Origin: Microbulbifer litoralis
GTDB lineage: Bacteria > Pseudomonadota > Gammaproteobacteria > Pseudomonadales > Cellvibrionaceae
NCBI RefSeq assembly: GCF_023634065.1
Contig: NZ_JALKCV010000002.1
Location: forward strand, 310,001-374,000
Length of the DNA: 64,000 nucleotides
Reading direction: 5' to 3'
The translations under genes and the position numbers were made by a program. Positions 25,531 through 34,607 of the stretch are shown piece by piece (the stretch's first letter is position 1; the number at the start of each line of letters is the position of its first letter). The notes under the pieces are model-generated. The model saw nothing but the letters and a program-made list of their open reading frames with translations. It was not told where the DNA came from and did not search any database.

Positions 25531-28500
25531 ATGAAAGATTTATTCAAACTGGGACGTAAAGGAAAGGCTTCATCTGACTCCGAGAATATCCATTTGATCC
25601 ATGAGTCTGGGTTGTTCAATGAAGAGTGGTATAAAGAGAGTAATCCGGACGTAGCGGAAAGTGGTGAAAGCCCTCTGGTTCATTTCTACTATCACGGATT
25701 CCGGGAAGGCAGAAATCCCTCCTATCTATTTGATGTGAACTGGTATCTGCAGGCTTATCCTGACGTGAGCGAAGCGGGTTTTCATCCGCTGATTCACTAT
25801 ATTCGACATGGCGAGCAGGAGGGGCGCAATCCCTCTCCTTGCATTGATATTGCATACGTGCGGCGGCAGATCAAAGAATCAATTGATGGACTGGTTTTAA
25901 ATTACTTCTATAAGAAAGTTTCTGAAGAGCAATTAAATCCCATACCAGAATTCAATACAGCTTATTATTTGAGCGTAAGCCCTGATGTTGAGGAATGCGG
26001 TATGGATCCGTACTTCCATTTCCTTCTCCAAGGCATTAAAGAAGAGCGCAATCCATCTCAACTATTTGATGTTTCTAAGTATAGGGCGGAGAATAATCTG
26101 GCAGATAATCCGTTTTGGCATTACCTGACTATTGGTAAGGCGAAAGGCTTGCCTATAAGGTCCGTACAGGACTCCACTGGATCGCCAAAAGCAGAAAATC
26201 TGGACTTCCTGGCTGAAGTCACACGCTACAGGGGACCCGGAGAGGGCTACGAGGACTTCCAGTACAAAGGAAGGTCCAGCAATACAGCAAAAGTGAAAGC
26301 TCTGGCCTTCTATCTACCGCAGTTTCATCCGTTCAAGGAAAACAGTGAGTGGTGGGGCGAAGGGTTTACCGAGTGGACCAATGTAACCCGTGGTCTGCCC
26401 AGGTTTAAGGGGCACTATCAACCACACCTGCCCCGGGATCTGGGATACTACGACCTGCGTCTGAAAGACACGCTCAAAGCACAGGTAGAAATGGCAAAAG
26501 CCGCAGGTCTGCACGGTTTCTGTTTTTACCACTATTGGTTTAACGGCAAGCGCCTGATGGACAGCCCCGTCAATATGTTGATGGACAGCCCGGAAATTGA
26601 GCTTCCGTTCTGTATTCTGTGGGCCAACGAAAACTGGACCAGAACCTGGGACGGCCTTGAGAACAACATACTGATTGCCCAAGACTATCGGGATGAAGAC
26701 GACGTTGCCTTCATCAAAGATCTCGGTCGGCATTTTTCCGATTCCCGTTATATCCGGGTAGAAGGCCGTCCGCTGTTCTTTATGTACCGCCCTGGTATTG
26801 TTCCGGACGCTGCTAATAGAATCAAAAAATGGCGCAAATTGTGTGAAGAGCTACTCGGCGAAACTCCATTGTTCTTTATGGCGCAAGCTTTTGGAGACAA
26901 TGATCCCGAGGTGTTCGGGATGGATGGGGCTGTGGAGTTCCCTCCCCACAAACTCGCCCAAGACCTGGACTCCAAGGCACAAGACCAAGGTCTGGTAGAT
27001 CCCGGATTCACTGGTCATTACCCGCTGTACGATGACCTGGTTGATCGTAGTCTTGAAGTACAGAAACCAGACTTTGATCTGATCCGTGCTGTCACCCCGA
27101 GCTGGGACAATGAGGCCCGAAAACCGGGCCGGGGTATGGGCTTTATTGACTCGTCTCCCGAGAAGTATGAGCGCTGGCTCGCAAGTATGGTGAAGTATGC
27201 TGAAGCAAACCCGATTACTGGCGACGAATCTTTCGTTGTGATCAACGCCTGGAACGAATGGGCAGAAGGTGCGCATCTGGAGCCTGATGTCTATTGGGGA
27301 AGCGCATATTTGAATGCGACATACAGAGCGGTGCACGGATTCACTCGGCAGGAAGGTAAAACAAAGCTGGTTTTGGTGGGGCACGACGCCTACAAGCATG
27401 GTGCACAATTACTGACCCTCAACATCTTCAAAACACTGGTTCAGGATTTCGGCATCGATGTAGAACTCGTCCTACTTGATGGCGGCCCCTTGGTTGATGA
27501 GTACCAGAAGATCGGCCAGACCCACGTGGCGCACGGCGACATCGCGGTATTCCGGGATATCATTAACGAAATTTCAGGCCGCAGTACTGTCGCGCATGCT
27601 ATCTGTAACACAACTGTTACTGGCCAGTGTACCGATGTGTTGGCCGAGAACGACTTAAAAGTGATCTCTCTGGTCCACGAACTGGAAACTTTGATTAAAG
27701 AGTATGCACTTGAGGACAGGGCGAAAGCGATAGCCAGAAATGCAGACTCGGTGGTATTTGCATCATCCTTTGTAAGGGAATCGTTTGAACGCGTTGTCGG
27801 ATCCATTGGCGATAAAGCTGTGGTCAAACCCCAGGGGATTTATCAGAGGCTCCGGCCCAATAGTAATAGTCGAAAGATGTTGCGCAAGAAAATGGGCCTT
27901 CCCAGCAGTGCAAAAATCGTGGTCAATGCCGGGTTCGCTGACTTGAGAAAGGGGTTTGATCTCTTTGTCAGTGCTGCCCGCATCGCAATGGAAAAGAGCT
28001 CTGACTACCACTTTGTCTGGTTGGGGAATGTGGAGCCGGGCTTGGAGAACTGGATACTCCGGGATATAGAAGGCAGTGAACTGCAGTCTCATCTCCACAT
28101 CGTACCTTTTAGCAATGAGATATCCTTGTACTTGCAAGGGGCGGATGTCTTTGCCATGACATCCCGGGAGGATCCATTCCCATCTGTAGTGCTGGAGTCC
28201 CTCGCCCTCGGTACGCCAGTGGTCGGTTTCCGGAAGGGAGGTGGCTTTGTGGAGCTGCTGTGCGACGATTCTAATGGTACCCTTGTACCCATGGGTGACG
28301 TAAATGAGATGGTAGAGGCGATCGATCGGGAAATCGCCAATGACAGCGAGGTCCGCCGTTCAGCGCGTAGTGTCTCGGCGCTGGGCAGGTTTGATTGGAA
28401 AGACTATGTCTTCAGTCTGGTTGAGCTGCTTATGCCGGAAATACGTCGTGTTTCGGTTGTGGTTCCCAACTACAACTATGAAGACCATATCGGTGCCCGT

Positions 28501-29271
28501 TTGGAGACAATATTTGCACAGCATTATCCAGTTTATGAGGTCATCGTTTTGGACGACAAGTCAAGCGATGACAGTGTTTCAGTAATTGAGGCTACGGCGG
28601 AACTGTACCAGAGAAATATTGAGCTGCTGGTCAACGAGAAGAATTCCGGTTCCGTGTTTCGCCAATGGGACAAGGGGGCGAGGCTGGCCAAAGGCGAGTT
28701 GCTGTGGATTGCCGAGGCGGACGACCTGGCTGCGCCCGATTTTATCAGCGAGCTGGTGGCGGGGGATGACTTCGATCTAGCCTACTGCGATTCCATCCAG
28801 GTGGATCAGGATGGGAAGTTGCTGGCCGAGAGCTACAGCTACTACTTCACGGAGTTTGGTGAAGGAGCCTTTACGAACGGATTCCACATGGCTGGAAGGG
28901 AGTTTCTTGCCGAGTACCTGGCTGTCAAGAATGTTATCTTGAATGTCAGTGGTGTGATATTCAAGACAGATAGTTTGTGTGATGCCTTGGACAGAACTGG
29001 TGACGATCTTTATGGATACTCGGTGGCGGGTGATTGGTTTCTCTACTCCGACCTTCTGGCAGCAGAAGAATCTACGGTTAAATATAGCGAGAGAAGTTTG
29101 AATATACATCGACGTCATCAAGGTAGTGTGACTCATTCACTTAAAGCAGAGAAGCATTTAGCAGAAATTTTTGCTGTTCAACAGGATGTAAAATCCAAGG
29201 TGAAGATAGATGCCAATATCTCAGAGAAAGCTAATTTGCACTTTAATGATGTAAAGGCTCATCTGCAGTAG
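25531..29271 (+). CDS. Trimodular capsule glycosyltransferase: PDV repeats, WbsX (GH99-like), GT4, GT2
   Basis: Large 1246-aa cytoplasmic enzyme, probably building several linkages of the capsule repeat. Domain order: residues ~25-205, about five ~38-residue repeats around WYLQAYPDV...PLIHYIRHG..EGRNPS; ~254-605, a WbsX domain (LAFYLPQFHPF, EGFTEWTNV, FCFYHYWFNGKRLMDSP, WANENWTRTWDG, INAWNEWAEGAHLEPD); ~611-965, a GT4-type glycosyltransferase with DVFAMTSREDPFPSVVLESL as its nucleotide-sugar loop; ~972-1246, a GT2 domain (VSVVVPNYNYEDHIGARLE, LDDKSSDDS, IAEADD). ATG 25531 is chosen; GTG 25519 is possible. Base composition is intermediate. Donors and acceptors cannot be read from sequence. Confidence 0.88.
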   Translation: MKDLFKLGRKGKASSDSENIHLIHESGLFNEEWYKESNPDVAESGESPLVHFYYHGFREGRNPSYLFDVNWYLQAYPDVSEAGFHPLIHYIRHGEQEGRNPSPCIDIAYVRRQIKESIDGLVLNYFYKKVSEEQLNPIPEFNTAYYLSVSPDVEECGMDPYFHFLLQGIKEERNPSQLFDVSKYRAENNLADNPFWHYLTIGKAKGLPIRSVQDSTGSPKAENLDFLAEVTRYRGPGEGYEDFQYKGRSSNTAKVKALAFYLPQFHPFKENSEWWGEGFTEWTNVTRGLPRFKGHYQPHLPRDLGYYDLRLKDTLKAQVEMAKAAGLHGFCFYHYWFNGKRLMDSPVNMLMDSPEIELPFCILWANENWTRTWDGLENNILIAQDYRDEDDVAFIKDLGRHFSDSRYIRVEGRPLFFMYRPGIVPDAANRIKKWRKLCEELLGETPLFFMAQAFGDNDPEVFGMDGAVEFPPHKLAQDLDSKAQDQGLVDPGFTGHYPLYDDLVDRSLEVQKPDFDLIRAVTPSWDNEARKPGRGMGFIDSSPEKYERWLASMVKYAEANPITGDESFVVINAWNEWAEGAHLEPDVYWGSAYLNATYRAVHGFTRQEGKTKLVLVGHDAYKHGAQLLTLNIFKTLVQDFGIDVELVLLDGGPLVDEYQKIGQTHVAHGDIAVFRDIINEISGRSTVAHAICNTTVTGQCTDVLAENDLKVISLVHELETLIKEYALEDRAKAIARNADSVVFASSFVRESFERVVGSIGDKAVVKPQGIYQRLRPNSNSRKMLRKKMGLPSSAKIVVNAGFADLRKGFDLFVSAARIAMEKSSDYHFVWLGNVEPGLENWILRDIEGSELQSHLHIVPFSNEISLYLQGADVFAMTSREDPFPSVVLESLALGTPVVGFRKGGGFVELLCDDSNGTLVPMGDVNEMVEAIDREIANDSEVRRSARSVSALGRFDWKDYVFSLVELLMPEIRRVSVVVPNYNYEDHIGARLETIFAQHYPVYEVIVLDDKSSDDSVSVIEATAELYQRNIELLVNEKNSGSVFRQWDKGARLAKGELLWIAEADDLAAPDFISELVAGDDFDLAYCDSIQVDQDGKLLAESYSYYFTEFGEGAFTNGFHMAGREFLAEYLAVKNVILNVSGVIFKTDSLCDALDRTGDDLYGYSVAGDWFLYSDLLAAEESTVKYSERSLNIHRRHQGSVTHSLKAEKHLAEIFAVQQDVKSKVKIDANISEKANLHFNDVKAHLQ

Positions 29272-29334
29272 ATTTGGTTTAAGTGACGGATAGTTGAGTA
29301 TGAAACACTTTGGTTTAGTTTTTCGGGGGGGGGA

Positions 29335-30438
29335 ATGAATAAGCGAATAGGTGTAGTTGGCATTAATTTAGAGGGGCTTGCAACACGCCATGGGGCTGAT
29401 GCGTTGAAGGCAAGTGGAAACAACTTTGGGAATATGTTGTTTACAAATGCAGTGTATAAACAAATTGAAGGATGTAGGCATTTGGGTTTCTCTTTTGATC
29501 CACTTATGACTAAGGAGAATTTAGACTCAATTATAATTCCTGGAGCGAACTGGATTAATTTGTCGCAAGATTGGCAAGTCTTAGCAGACTTGTTGGAATC
29601 TACACTTCTTCCCTGCACTGCAGTCGGACTTGGAGCTCAATTGTCGTCCCTTAAAGAGGTTAGGTCTATCCCTAAAGGAACCAAAAAACTTCTGAAAGTT
29701 ATAAGTGAGCGCTGTCATAGCTTTGGGGTTCGTGGAGAGTTTACAGCTGAGGTTGTACGAAAGCTTGGCATCGATAACGTAGAGGTCTTAGGCTGCCCGT
29801 CAATTTTTTATTATGGGAAAGTGGCGGATCTTAGAGATATCGATTACTCCAGAGGCATCTCTAACATTGGCATCGGACCGACTAGATATGTGCTCCCAGG
29901 TTTAAAGGTGGAGCGCTCGATAGATAAACAACGTCAGCTTTATCAATTCGCTATCCGTGAAGCCTCGTCGATCTACTACCAATCTGAAGCTTTTGAAATA
30001 TCAATTCTTGCAAGGGAAGAGCCTGAGCAGAGTCGAAATTTAGCATGTGAATACTACGGTATGAAAAATTTTCATGAACTTAGGAAAAGTTTACTCTCAA
30101 AAGGGAAATATCATAAAGATTTAGAGCATTGGATTACTGATTCAAGGAAAGATGATGTTTACCTTGGGACAAGGATTCATGGCGCCATAGCAGCAACTCT
30201 GGCAGGGACCCCAGCTGTATTAATAGCTCATGATAGGAGAACTGCTGAGTTGGCGGATGAAATGTGTATGCCATGCATATCAATTGAAGATTTTGATATT
30301 TCTATGCTTTATGATATCGATGGTTTAGTTAAGAGTTTTGATTTTGTAAAATTTCAGAGGCGAAGTGCTCTTAATTTGAAACGGATCTTTAAGTTTTATT
30401 CGGCCAATGGTTTGAAATCTAATATATCTTTATCGTAG
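29335..30438 (+). CDS. Polysaccharide pyruvyltransferase-like protein
   Basis: A 367-aa protein with the layout of the PS_pyruv_trans family: an N-terminal NFGNMLFTNAVYKQI region, IIPGANWINLS, the central SFGVRGEFTAEVVRKLGI (the family's RxxxTxxxL feature) followed by VEVLGCPSIF, and a C-terminal VYLGTRIHGAIAATLAGTPAVLIAHDRRT. Members add pyruvate ketals to surface sugars, using phosphoenolpyruvate, or act as related transferases. The gene is strongly AT-rich with matching codon use, unlike the rest of the locus, which indicates acquisition from a different source. ATG at 29335 follows a run of nine G that could serve as ribosome-binding site. Family is fairly sure; the pyruvylation role is inference. 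Confidence 0.8.
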   Translation: MNKRIGVVGINLEGLATRHGADALKASGNNFGNMLFTNAVYKQIEGCRHLGFSFDPLMTKENLDSIIIPGANWINLSQDWQVLADLLESTLLPCTAVGLGAQLSSLKEVRSIPKGTKKLLKVISERCHSFGVRGEFTAEVVRKLGIDNVEVLGCPSIFYYGKVADLRDIDYSRGISNIGIGPTRYVLPGLKVERSIDKQRQLYQFAIREASSIYYQSEAFEISILAREEPEQSRNLACEYYGMKNFHELRKSLLSKGKYHKDLEHWITDSRKDDVYLGTRIHGAIAATLAGTPAVLIAHDRRTAELADEMCMPCISIEDFDISMLYDIDGLVKSFDFVKFQRRSALNLKRIFKFYSANGLKSNISLS

Positions 30439-30522
30439 GGTGGCTGTCTATTGATCTCTTGAGGTGTAATTGTTTTATTTTTTTGATTTAATTTTTTAGA
30501 TTTTTAGGGTCTCCGATTTTAT

Positions 30523-31158
30523 ATGATATATGGTGATAAATTTGTTTGGCTGCATTTTCCTAAAAATGCCGGAACGAAAGTGGAAGATATTTTCAATAAG
30601 TACTTTTCGGATAGAAAAGATATTGTTCAAGATTCTATTGATGGAAATGATTCTAACTCTTTTTGGCATGATGGAATATCGGACAGGGAAAGAAGAGATC
30701 CTAGTTTCTCTGTTGGCGATAGGGAGGTGGTTATATGTGTTCGCAGGCTAAGATCTTGGCTGGTCAGTAGGTTTAATTACGAGAAAAAACGCTCTCCAAG
30801 TATACCCCATGATTATAGTTACCTTCTTGAAGGGCGTTTTTACGAATCAAGTGGGTATTTGAATCATGCCGACTATTATGTCGAGAAATATTTTTCTGAC
30901 GTTAGACACAAAGCAAAAAATATAAGGTTTTTACGAGTCGAAAATTTTTCTGATGATTTTAGGGAAATATTTGGAGCGCATGTAGATGTTGATTTGATAA
31001 AAAATGATATTTTGTCTTCTAAAAATAATAAATCACACAATTCAATTCCGGATAGCTTCTTGGCAGAGATGAAGCTTGGTTTGTCTGACTTATACGAACG
31101 TTGTCCAAGATGGAAAGAGTTAGAAACTTTGGCTTATGGCGGCCTAGAGAGTTTTTAA
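30523..31158 (+). CDS. Sulfotransferase-like protein (small, AT-rich)
   Basis: A 211-aa protein with a sulfotransferase-type P-loop near the N-terminus (KFVWLHFPKNAGTKVEDIF), which in this superfamily binds the 5'-phosphosulfate of PAPS. REVVICVRRLRSWLVSRFNYEKKR further on corresponds to the 3'-phosphate-binding Arg/Ser region. It has no signal peptide, so it is cytoplasmic and would sulfate the polysaccharide before export. The gene is among the most AT-rich in the window. Its end overlaps an open upstream extension of the next gene, but that extension is probably not translated. Shorter than many family members; whether it is active is unclear. Confidence 0.7.
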   Translation: MIYGDKFVWLHFPKNAGTKVEDIFNKYFSDRKDIVQDSIDGNDSNSFWHDGISDRERRDPSFSVGDREVVICVRRLRSWLVSRFNYEKKRSPSIPHDYSYLLEGRFYESSGYLNHADYYVEKYFSDVRHKAKNIRFLRVENFSDDFREIFGAHVDVDLIKNDILSSKNNKSHNSIPDSFLAEMKLGLSDLYERCPRWKELETLAYGGLESF

Positions 31159-31235
31159 CATGTATCCATTATATTCTCTTCAGTGCTGGCCAAGTTGTAT
31201 TGTTGGACGATACCTTATTAAGAATTAAGGTTGTT

Positions 31236-32201
31236 GTGGTGTTGAAGCCTTATATTTTTGTACATATTCCCAAAACCGCAGGTACCAGTTTTCGGCTCGC
31301 CGCAGATCGCTACTTTGGCAATAGTAGAGTATGTCGGGACTACGGTCCCAAATCCCCGGAAACCAGCGAGATTGTCAAGCACTGGATAACCGGGGCTCAG
31401 GATAAGTGGAATTTCAAGAAGGCGTTTGAAAAAAGCGGTTACCAATTCCTGACCGGCCATTTCCATGCGGCAGCCTACGCGCCCCTGTTTGGTACCTGCC
31501 GGATGGTTACCTTCGTGCGCGAACCGCTGCAGCGCCTTGTTTCCGAATACAACCATATGGTGAGGAACTACGGATACAAAAAGTCGTTCGAGGAATTCTA
31601 CCGTTCACCTCACAATATCAACCGGCAGCAGCGTATACTGGGCCAGCTGCCTTGGGCCGCAATTGGTTTTATCGGTTTGACTGAGAGATATGAGCAGTCC
31701 CTGTCCCTATTGAATCAAAAATACGGCCTGGATATTCCCAACTGCAGGGAAAATCTGGGCCGGGACGGTCTCGGGGAGCTCTACGAGATCCCGGCTGATC
31801 ATGAAGACGAACTGTGCCGCCTGAACGCCGACGATATCGCGCTGTATAAGGCCATCGGCACCCTGTTTGACTGGCGGCTAAGGTTGGCCGAAACGCGGCA
31901 GGACTTTGTTGCCGGCACCCTGATGCACGCGGACAAAGGCCGGCTATTCGGATGGGCCTTGGCAGAAAATGGAGATGAGCCCGTTGTGATCCAGGCTTGG
32001 GTCAACGGCGAGATTATAGGTGAAACTACCGCGATTGGGCATCGCCCCGGGCTGTGCGGGATGGGCATTGGACGCTGTGGATATGTGGGTTTCTCTTTCG
32101 ATATATCGAAACTGAAGGCCGGCGACAGGGTTGAGTGCGTGGTGGCGGCCACCGGGCAGCCGCTGGTGCGCTCCCCCTGGAAAGTTCTGGAACAGGCGTG
32201 A
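31236..32201 (+). CDS. Sulfotransferase family 2 protein with C-terminal accessory domain
   Basis: About 321 aa. The N-terminal ~220 residues are a sulfotransferase domain: KPYIFVHIPKTAGTSFR (PAPS 5' loop), TGHFHAAAYAPLF, and VTFVREPLQRLVSEYNHM (3'-phosphate site). The last ~95 residues form a beta-rich module (GRLFGWALAENGDEPV, GYVGFSFDISKLKAGDRVE) of a type I also associate with glycan-synthesis proteins. The start is uncertain: GTG 31236 follows AAGG at 31227 and lies just before the conserved domain; further upstream the frame is open to 31101 but overlaps the previous gene. Composition turns GC-rich here, marking the end of the AT-rich island. Expected to sulfate capsule sugars in the cytoplasm. 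Confidence 0.8.
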   Translation: MVLKPYIFVHIPKTAGTSFRLAADRYFGNSRVCRDYGPKSPETSEIVKHWITGAQDKWNFKKAFEKSGYQFLTGHFHAAAYAPLFGTCRMVTFVREPLQRLVSEYNHMVRNYGYKKSFEEFYRSPHNINRQQRILGQLPWAAIGFIGLTERYEQSLSLLNQKYGLDIPNCRENLGRDGLGELYEIPADHEDELCRLNADDIALYKAIGTLFDWRLRLAETRQDFVAGTLMHADKGRLFGWALAENGDEPVVIQAWVNGEIIGETTAIGHRPGLCGMGIGRCGYVGFSFDISKLKAGDRVECVVAATGQPLVRSPWKVLEQA

Positions 32202-32237
32202 CCCCGCTGATAATAATAATTCCATTAGAAGGGTACT

Positions 32238-34499
32238 GTGGTTAACCTTATCAAATCCCTGTTTCGCGTGGATCTCGTTTCCCGCCTCGAGCCTGTGGCC
32301 GATATTGAACCGGCGGAGGCTGCTGCAGAAGGCTACTGCTGGCGCTCACTCAGTGAGAACCCGCTGTTTGCGGTTTGCCGGCGCGGGTTTCTGCCCGGCT
32401 GGTATATGCTGGAGCTCCAGTTGACTTACGACAACGCCGGCGCAGACGCCTCGCTTGTTGTCGATACCGGTGACGGCTTTAACGGTGCGGAGAGAATCTC
32501 CCTGCCGCTCCGCACCGGGCGGGTCGTCAAGCGCCTGCTGTATTTCCCCCAGCGGGTAAGCGCCCTGGGCCTCGCGCCGATGGAGGCATCCGGCCCCTTT
32601 TCCGTGGATCATTTCCGCCTGGTGCGCCTCGTCCCCTGGTTTGCGCGGGATCGACTGGCCCGGCGCCTGTCCAGTATGCATCCCGGGTTTCGGGGCTTGG
32701 GCAAGCCGGAGGTACTCGACCGCCTCAAGCGCGAGGCAAAAGACCGCGGACAGGGCTGGCACCGGTTCGCGTTGGACCGCTATGGCGAGACCTTCGTCCG
32801 CAGGAAGCACGACCGGGATTATCGACTCTGGATTGACAAGGTGGAGCGTCGCCGCCTGGCTTCGGCATCCGGGACGGAAGGGAATTCCCGGGAGAGAGCG
32901 CCGCTGATCTCCATACTTCTGCCCACACACAATTCCGATATTGCACAGCTGCGGGCCTGCATCGATTCCGTCCTGGCCCAGGATTATGGGCACTGGCAGC
33001 TCTGTGTCGCTGACGATGCTTCGACTGATCCGGAGGTGCGCGATTGCCTGCATTCCTACCAGGCCCGGGACCCGCGTATTCGGATGCTATTGCGCGAAGA
33101 GAACGGACATATCGCAGTAGCGAGCAACAGTGCCCTGGAGCTGGCGCAGGGAGAGTTCGTTACCTTCCTGGATCACGACGATACTCTGGCGCCCTATGCA
33201 CTGGACAGGGTTTGCGATGCAATCGCCGGGAATCCGCAGGCACTGTTGATCTACAGCGACGAGGACAAGATCGATGAGGCGGGAGAGCGCTTCGATCCCC
33301 ATTTCAAGCCGGGCTGGAATCCCGATTTGTTGTTGTCGCAGAACTATATCTGTCACTTGGCCGTCCTGAGTACGGCGCTGGTCAGGGAGGTCGGCACCTT
33401 CCGGCCGGGTACCGAGGGCAGCCAGGATCACGATCTGCTGCTGCGCTGCCTGCCGTATCTGGAGGCCGGCAATGTGGTGCACATTCCCGAAATCCTGTAT
33501 CACTGGCGGGCGACCTGTGGCTCCACTGCGCAGGACGGCACCAACAAGAATTATGCGGCGGAGGCCGGCTTGCGCGCACTGGGGGACCATTTACAGCGGA
33601 GTTGGATGGATGCCACGGCGGAGCCGGGCCTCGCTCCTAACTCATACCGCGTGCGCTGGGCCCTTCCGAGCTCCGAGCCGCTGGTGAGCTTGCTGGTACC
33701 CACCCGCGACGGTTACGATATTCTCAAGCCCTGTGTGGATGCAATCCTGTCGAAGACCGATTACCCGAATTTTGAGCTGTTGATCCTGGACAACCAGAGC
33801 CGTTGCACCAGAACCCTGCACTATCTCCAGGAAATAAGTGCGGATTCGCGGGTTAGCGTGCACCGCTGGGACCATCCCTTCAATTACTCTTCGATCAATA
33901 ACTTCGGTGCGAAATTGGCGAGAGGGGAGATTCTCGGGCTGATCAATAACGATATCGAACCGATCAATAGCGACTGGCTGAGGGAAATGGCCGGCCAGGC
34001 CTGCCGGCCGGAAATCGGTTGTGTAGGCGCGAAACTTTACTATCCGAATGACACCACCCAGCACGGCGGCGTGATTCTGGGCATCGGCGGTGTGGCAGGG
34101 CACGCACACAAGTATTTCCATCGTAGCGAATACGGCTACTTCTGCCGTTTGCATCTGGTACAGAACCTGTCGGCGGTAACCGGTGCCTGTTTGCTGTTGC
34201 GAAAGGAGGTATTCGATGCGGTGGGCGGCTTGGACGAAGAAAACCTGGCCGTAGCCTTCAACGATGTGGACCTGTGCCTAAAGGTGCGCGAGGCTGGATA
34301 CCGCAACCTGTGGACACCCTATGCGGAACTCTACCACCACGAGTCGGTCTCCCGGGGCGCCGACAATACCATGGCCAAACGTAAGCGCGCCCAGCGCGAG
34401 GCAGAATATATGCGCCGGCGCTGGGGAGACCTGCTGGACAATGATCCGGCCTATAACCCCAATCTAACGCTGGTTCATGAGGATTTTTCTTTGGCGTGA
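32238..34499 (+). CDS. Two-domain GT2 glycosyltransferase
   Basis: A 753-aa protein with two complete family 2 glycosyltransferase domains. The first starts near residue 222 (PLISILLPTHNSDIAQLRA, CVADDAST, FLDHDDTLAPYAL) and the second near 481 (PLVSLLVPTRDGYDILKPC, ILDNQSRC, GLINNDIEPINSDWLREM). Each carries acidic DxD-type motifs. The N-terminal ~200 residues are a separate beta-rich region (LELQLTYDNAGADASLVVDT) of unknown function. The GTG start at 32238 has AGAAGGG upstream. The layout resembles rhamnosyl/O-antigen synthases that add two sugars alternately; with rmlABCD nearby, rhamnose is a possible donor, but this is inference. Confidence 0.88.
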   Translation: MVNLIKSLFRVDLVSRLEPVADIEPAEAAAEGYCWRSLSENPLFAVCRRGFLPGWYMLELQLTYDNAGADASLVVDTGDGFNGAERISLPLRTGRVVKRLLYFPQRVSALGLAPMEASGPFSVDHFRLVRLVPWFARDRLARRLSSMHPGFRGLGKPEVLDRLKREAKDRGQGWHRFALDRYGETFVRRKHDRDYRLWIDKVERRRLASASGTEGNSRERAPLISILLPTHNSDIAQLRACIDSVLAQDYGHWQLCVADDASTDPEVRDCLHSYQARDPRIRMLLREENGHIAVASNSALELAQGEFVTFLDHDDTLAPYALDRVCDAIAGNPQALLIYSDEDKIDEAGERFDPHFKPGWNPDLLLSQNYICHLAVLSTALVREVGTFRPGTEGSQDHDLLLRCLPYLEAGNVVHIPEILYHWRATCGSTAQDGTNKNYAAEAGLRALGDHLQRSWMDATAEPGLAPNSYRVRWALPSSEPLVSLLVPTRDGYDILKPCVDAILSKTDYPNFELLILDNQSRCTRTLHYLQEISADSRVSVHRWDHPFNYSSINNFGAKLARGEILGLINNDIEPINSDWLREMAGQACRPEIGCVGAKLYYPNDTTQHGGVILGIGGVAGHAHKYFHRSEYGYFCRLHLVQNLSAVTGACLLLRKEVFDAVGGLDEENLAVAFNDVDLCLKVREAGYRNLWTPYAELYHHESVSRGADNTMAKRKRAQREAEYMRRRWGDLLDNDPAYNPNLTLVHEDFSLA

Positions 34500-34541
34500 T
34501 TTTATGAGGCGCTGTGTCGTGGAGAGGGGGCCTGGCCGGTT

Positions 34542-34572
34542 CCCGGATTCCGCTGCGCTCCATCCGGGCTAC
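34542..34572 (-). repeat. REP palindrome (inverse orientation)
   Basis: Inverse unit ending CTCCATCCGGGCTAC, between the GT2 gene and the convergent ATPase gene. Confidence 0.85.
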
Positions 34573-34607
34573 GCCCGTATGCGGAGCTGGAGTTCCGCGA
34601 GCCCGGG

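Noticed and set aside
31101..31235. Extended N-terminus of the second sulfotransferase
   Set aside because: It would overlap the previous gene by nearly 60 bases and is AT-rich random-looking sequence; the conserved domain begins just after 31236.
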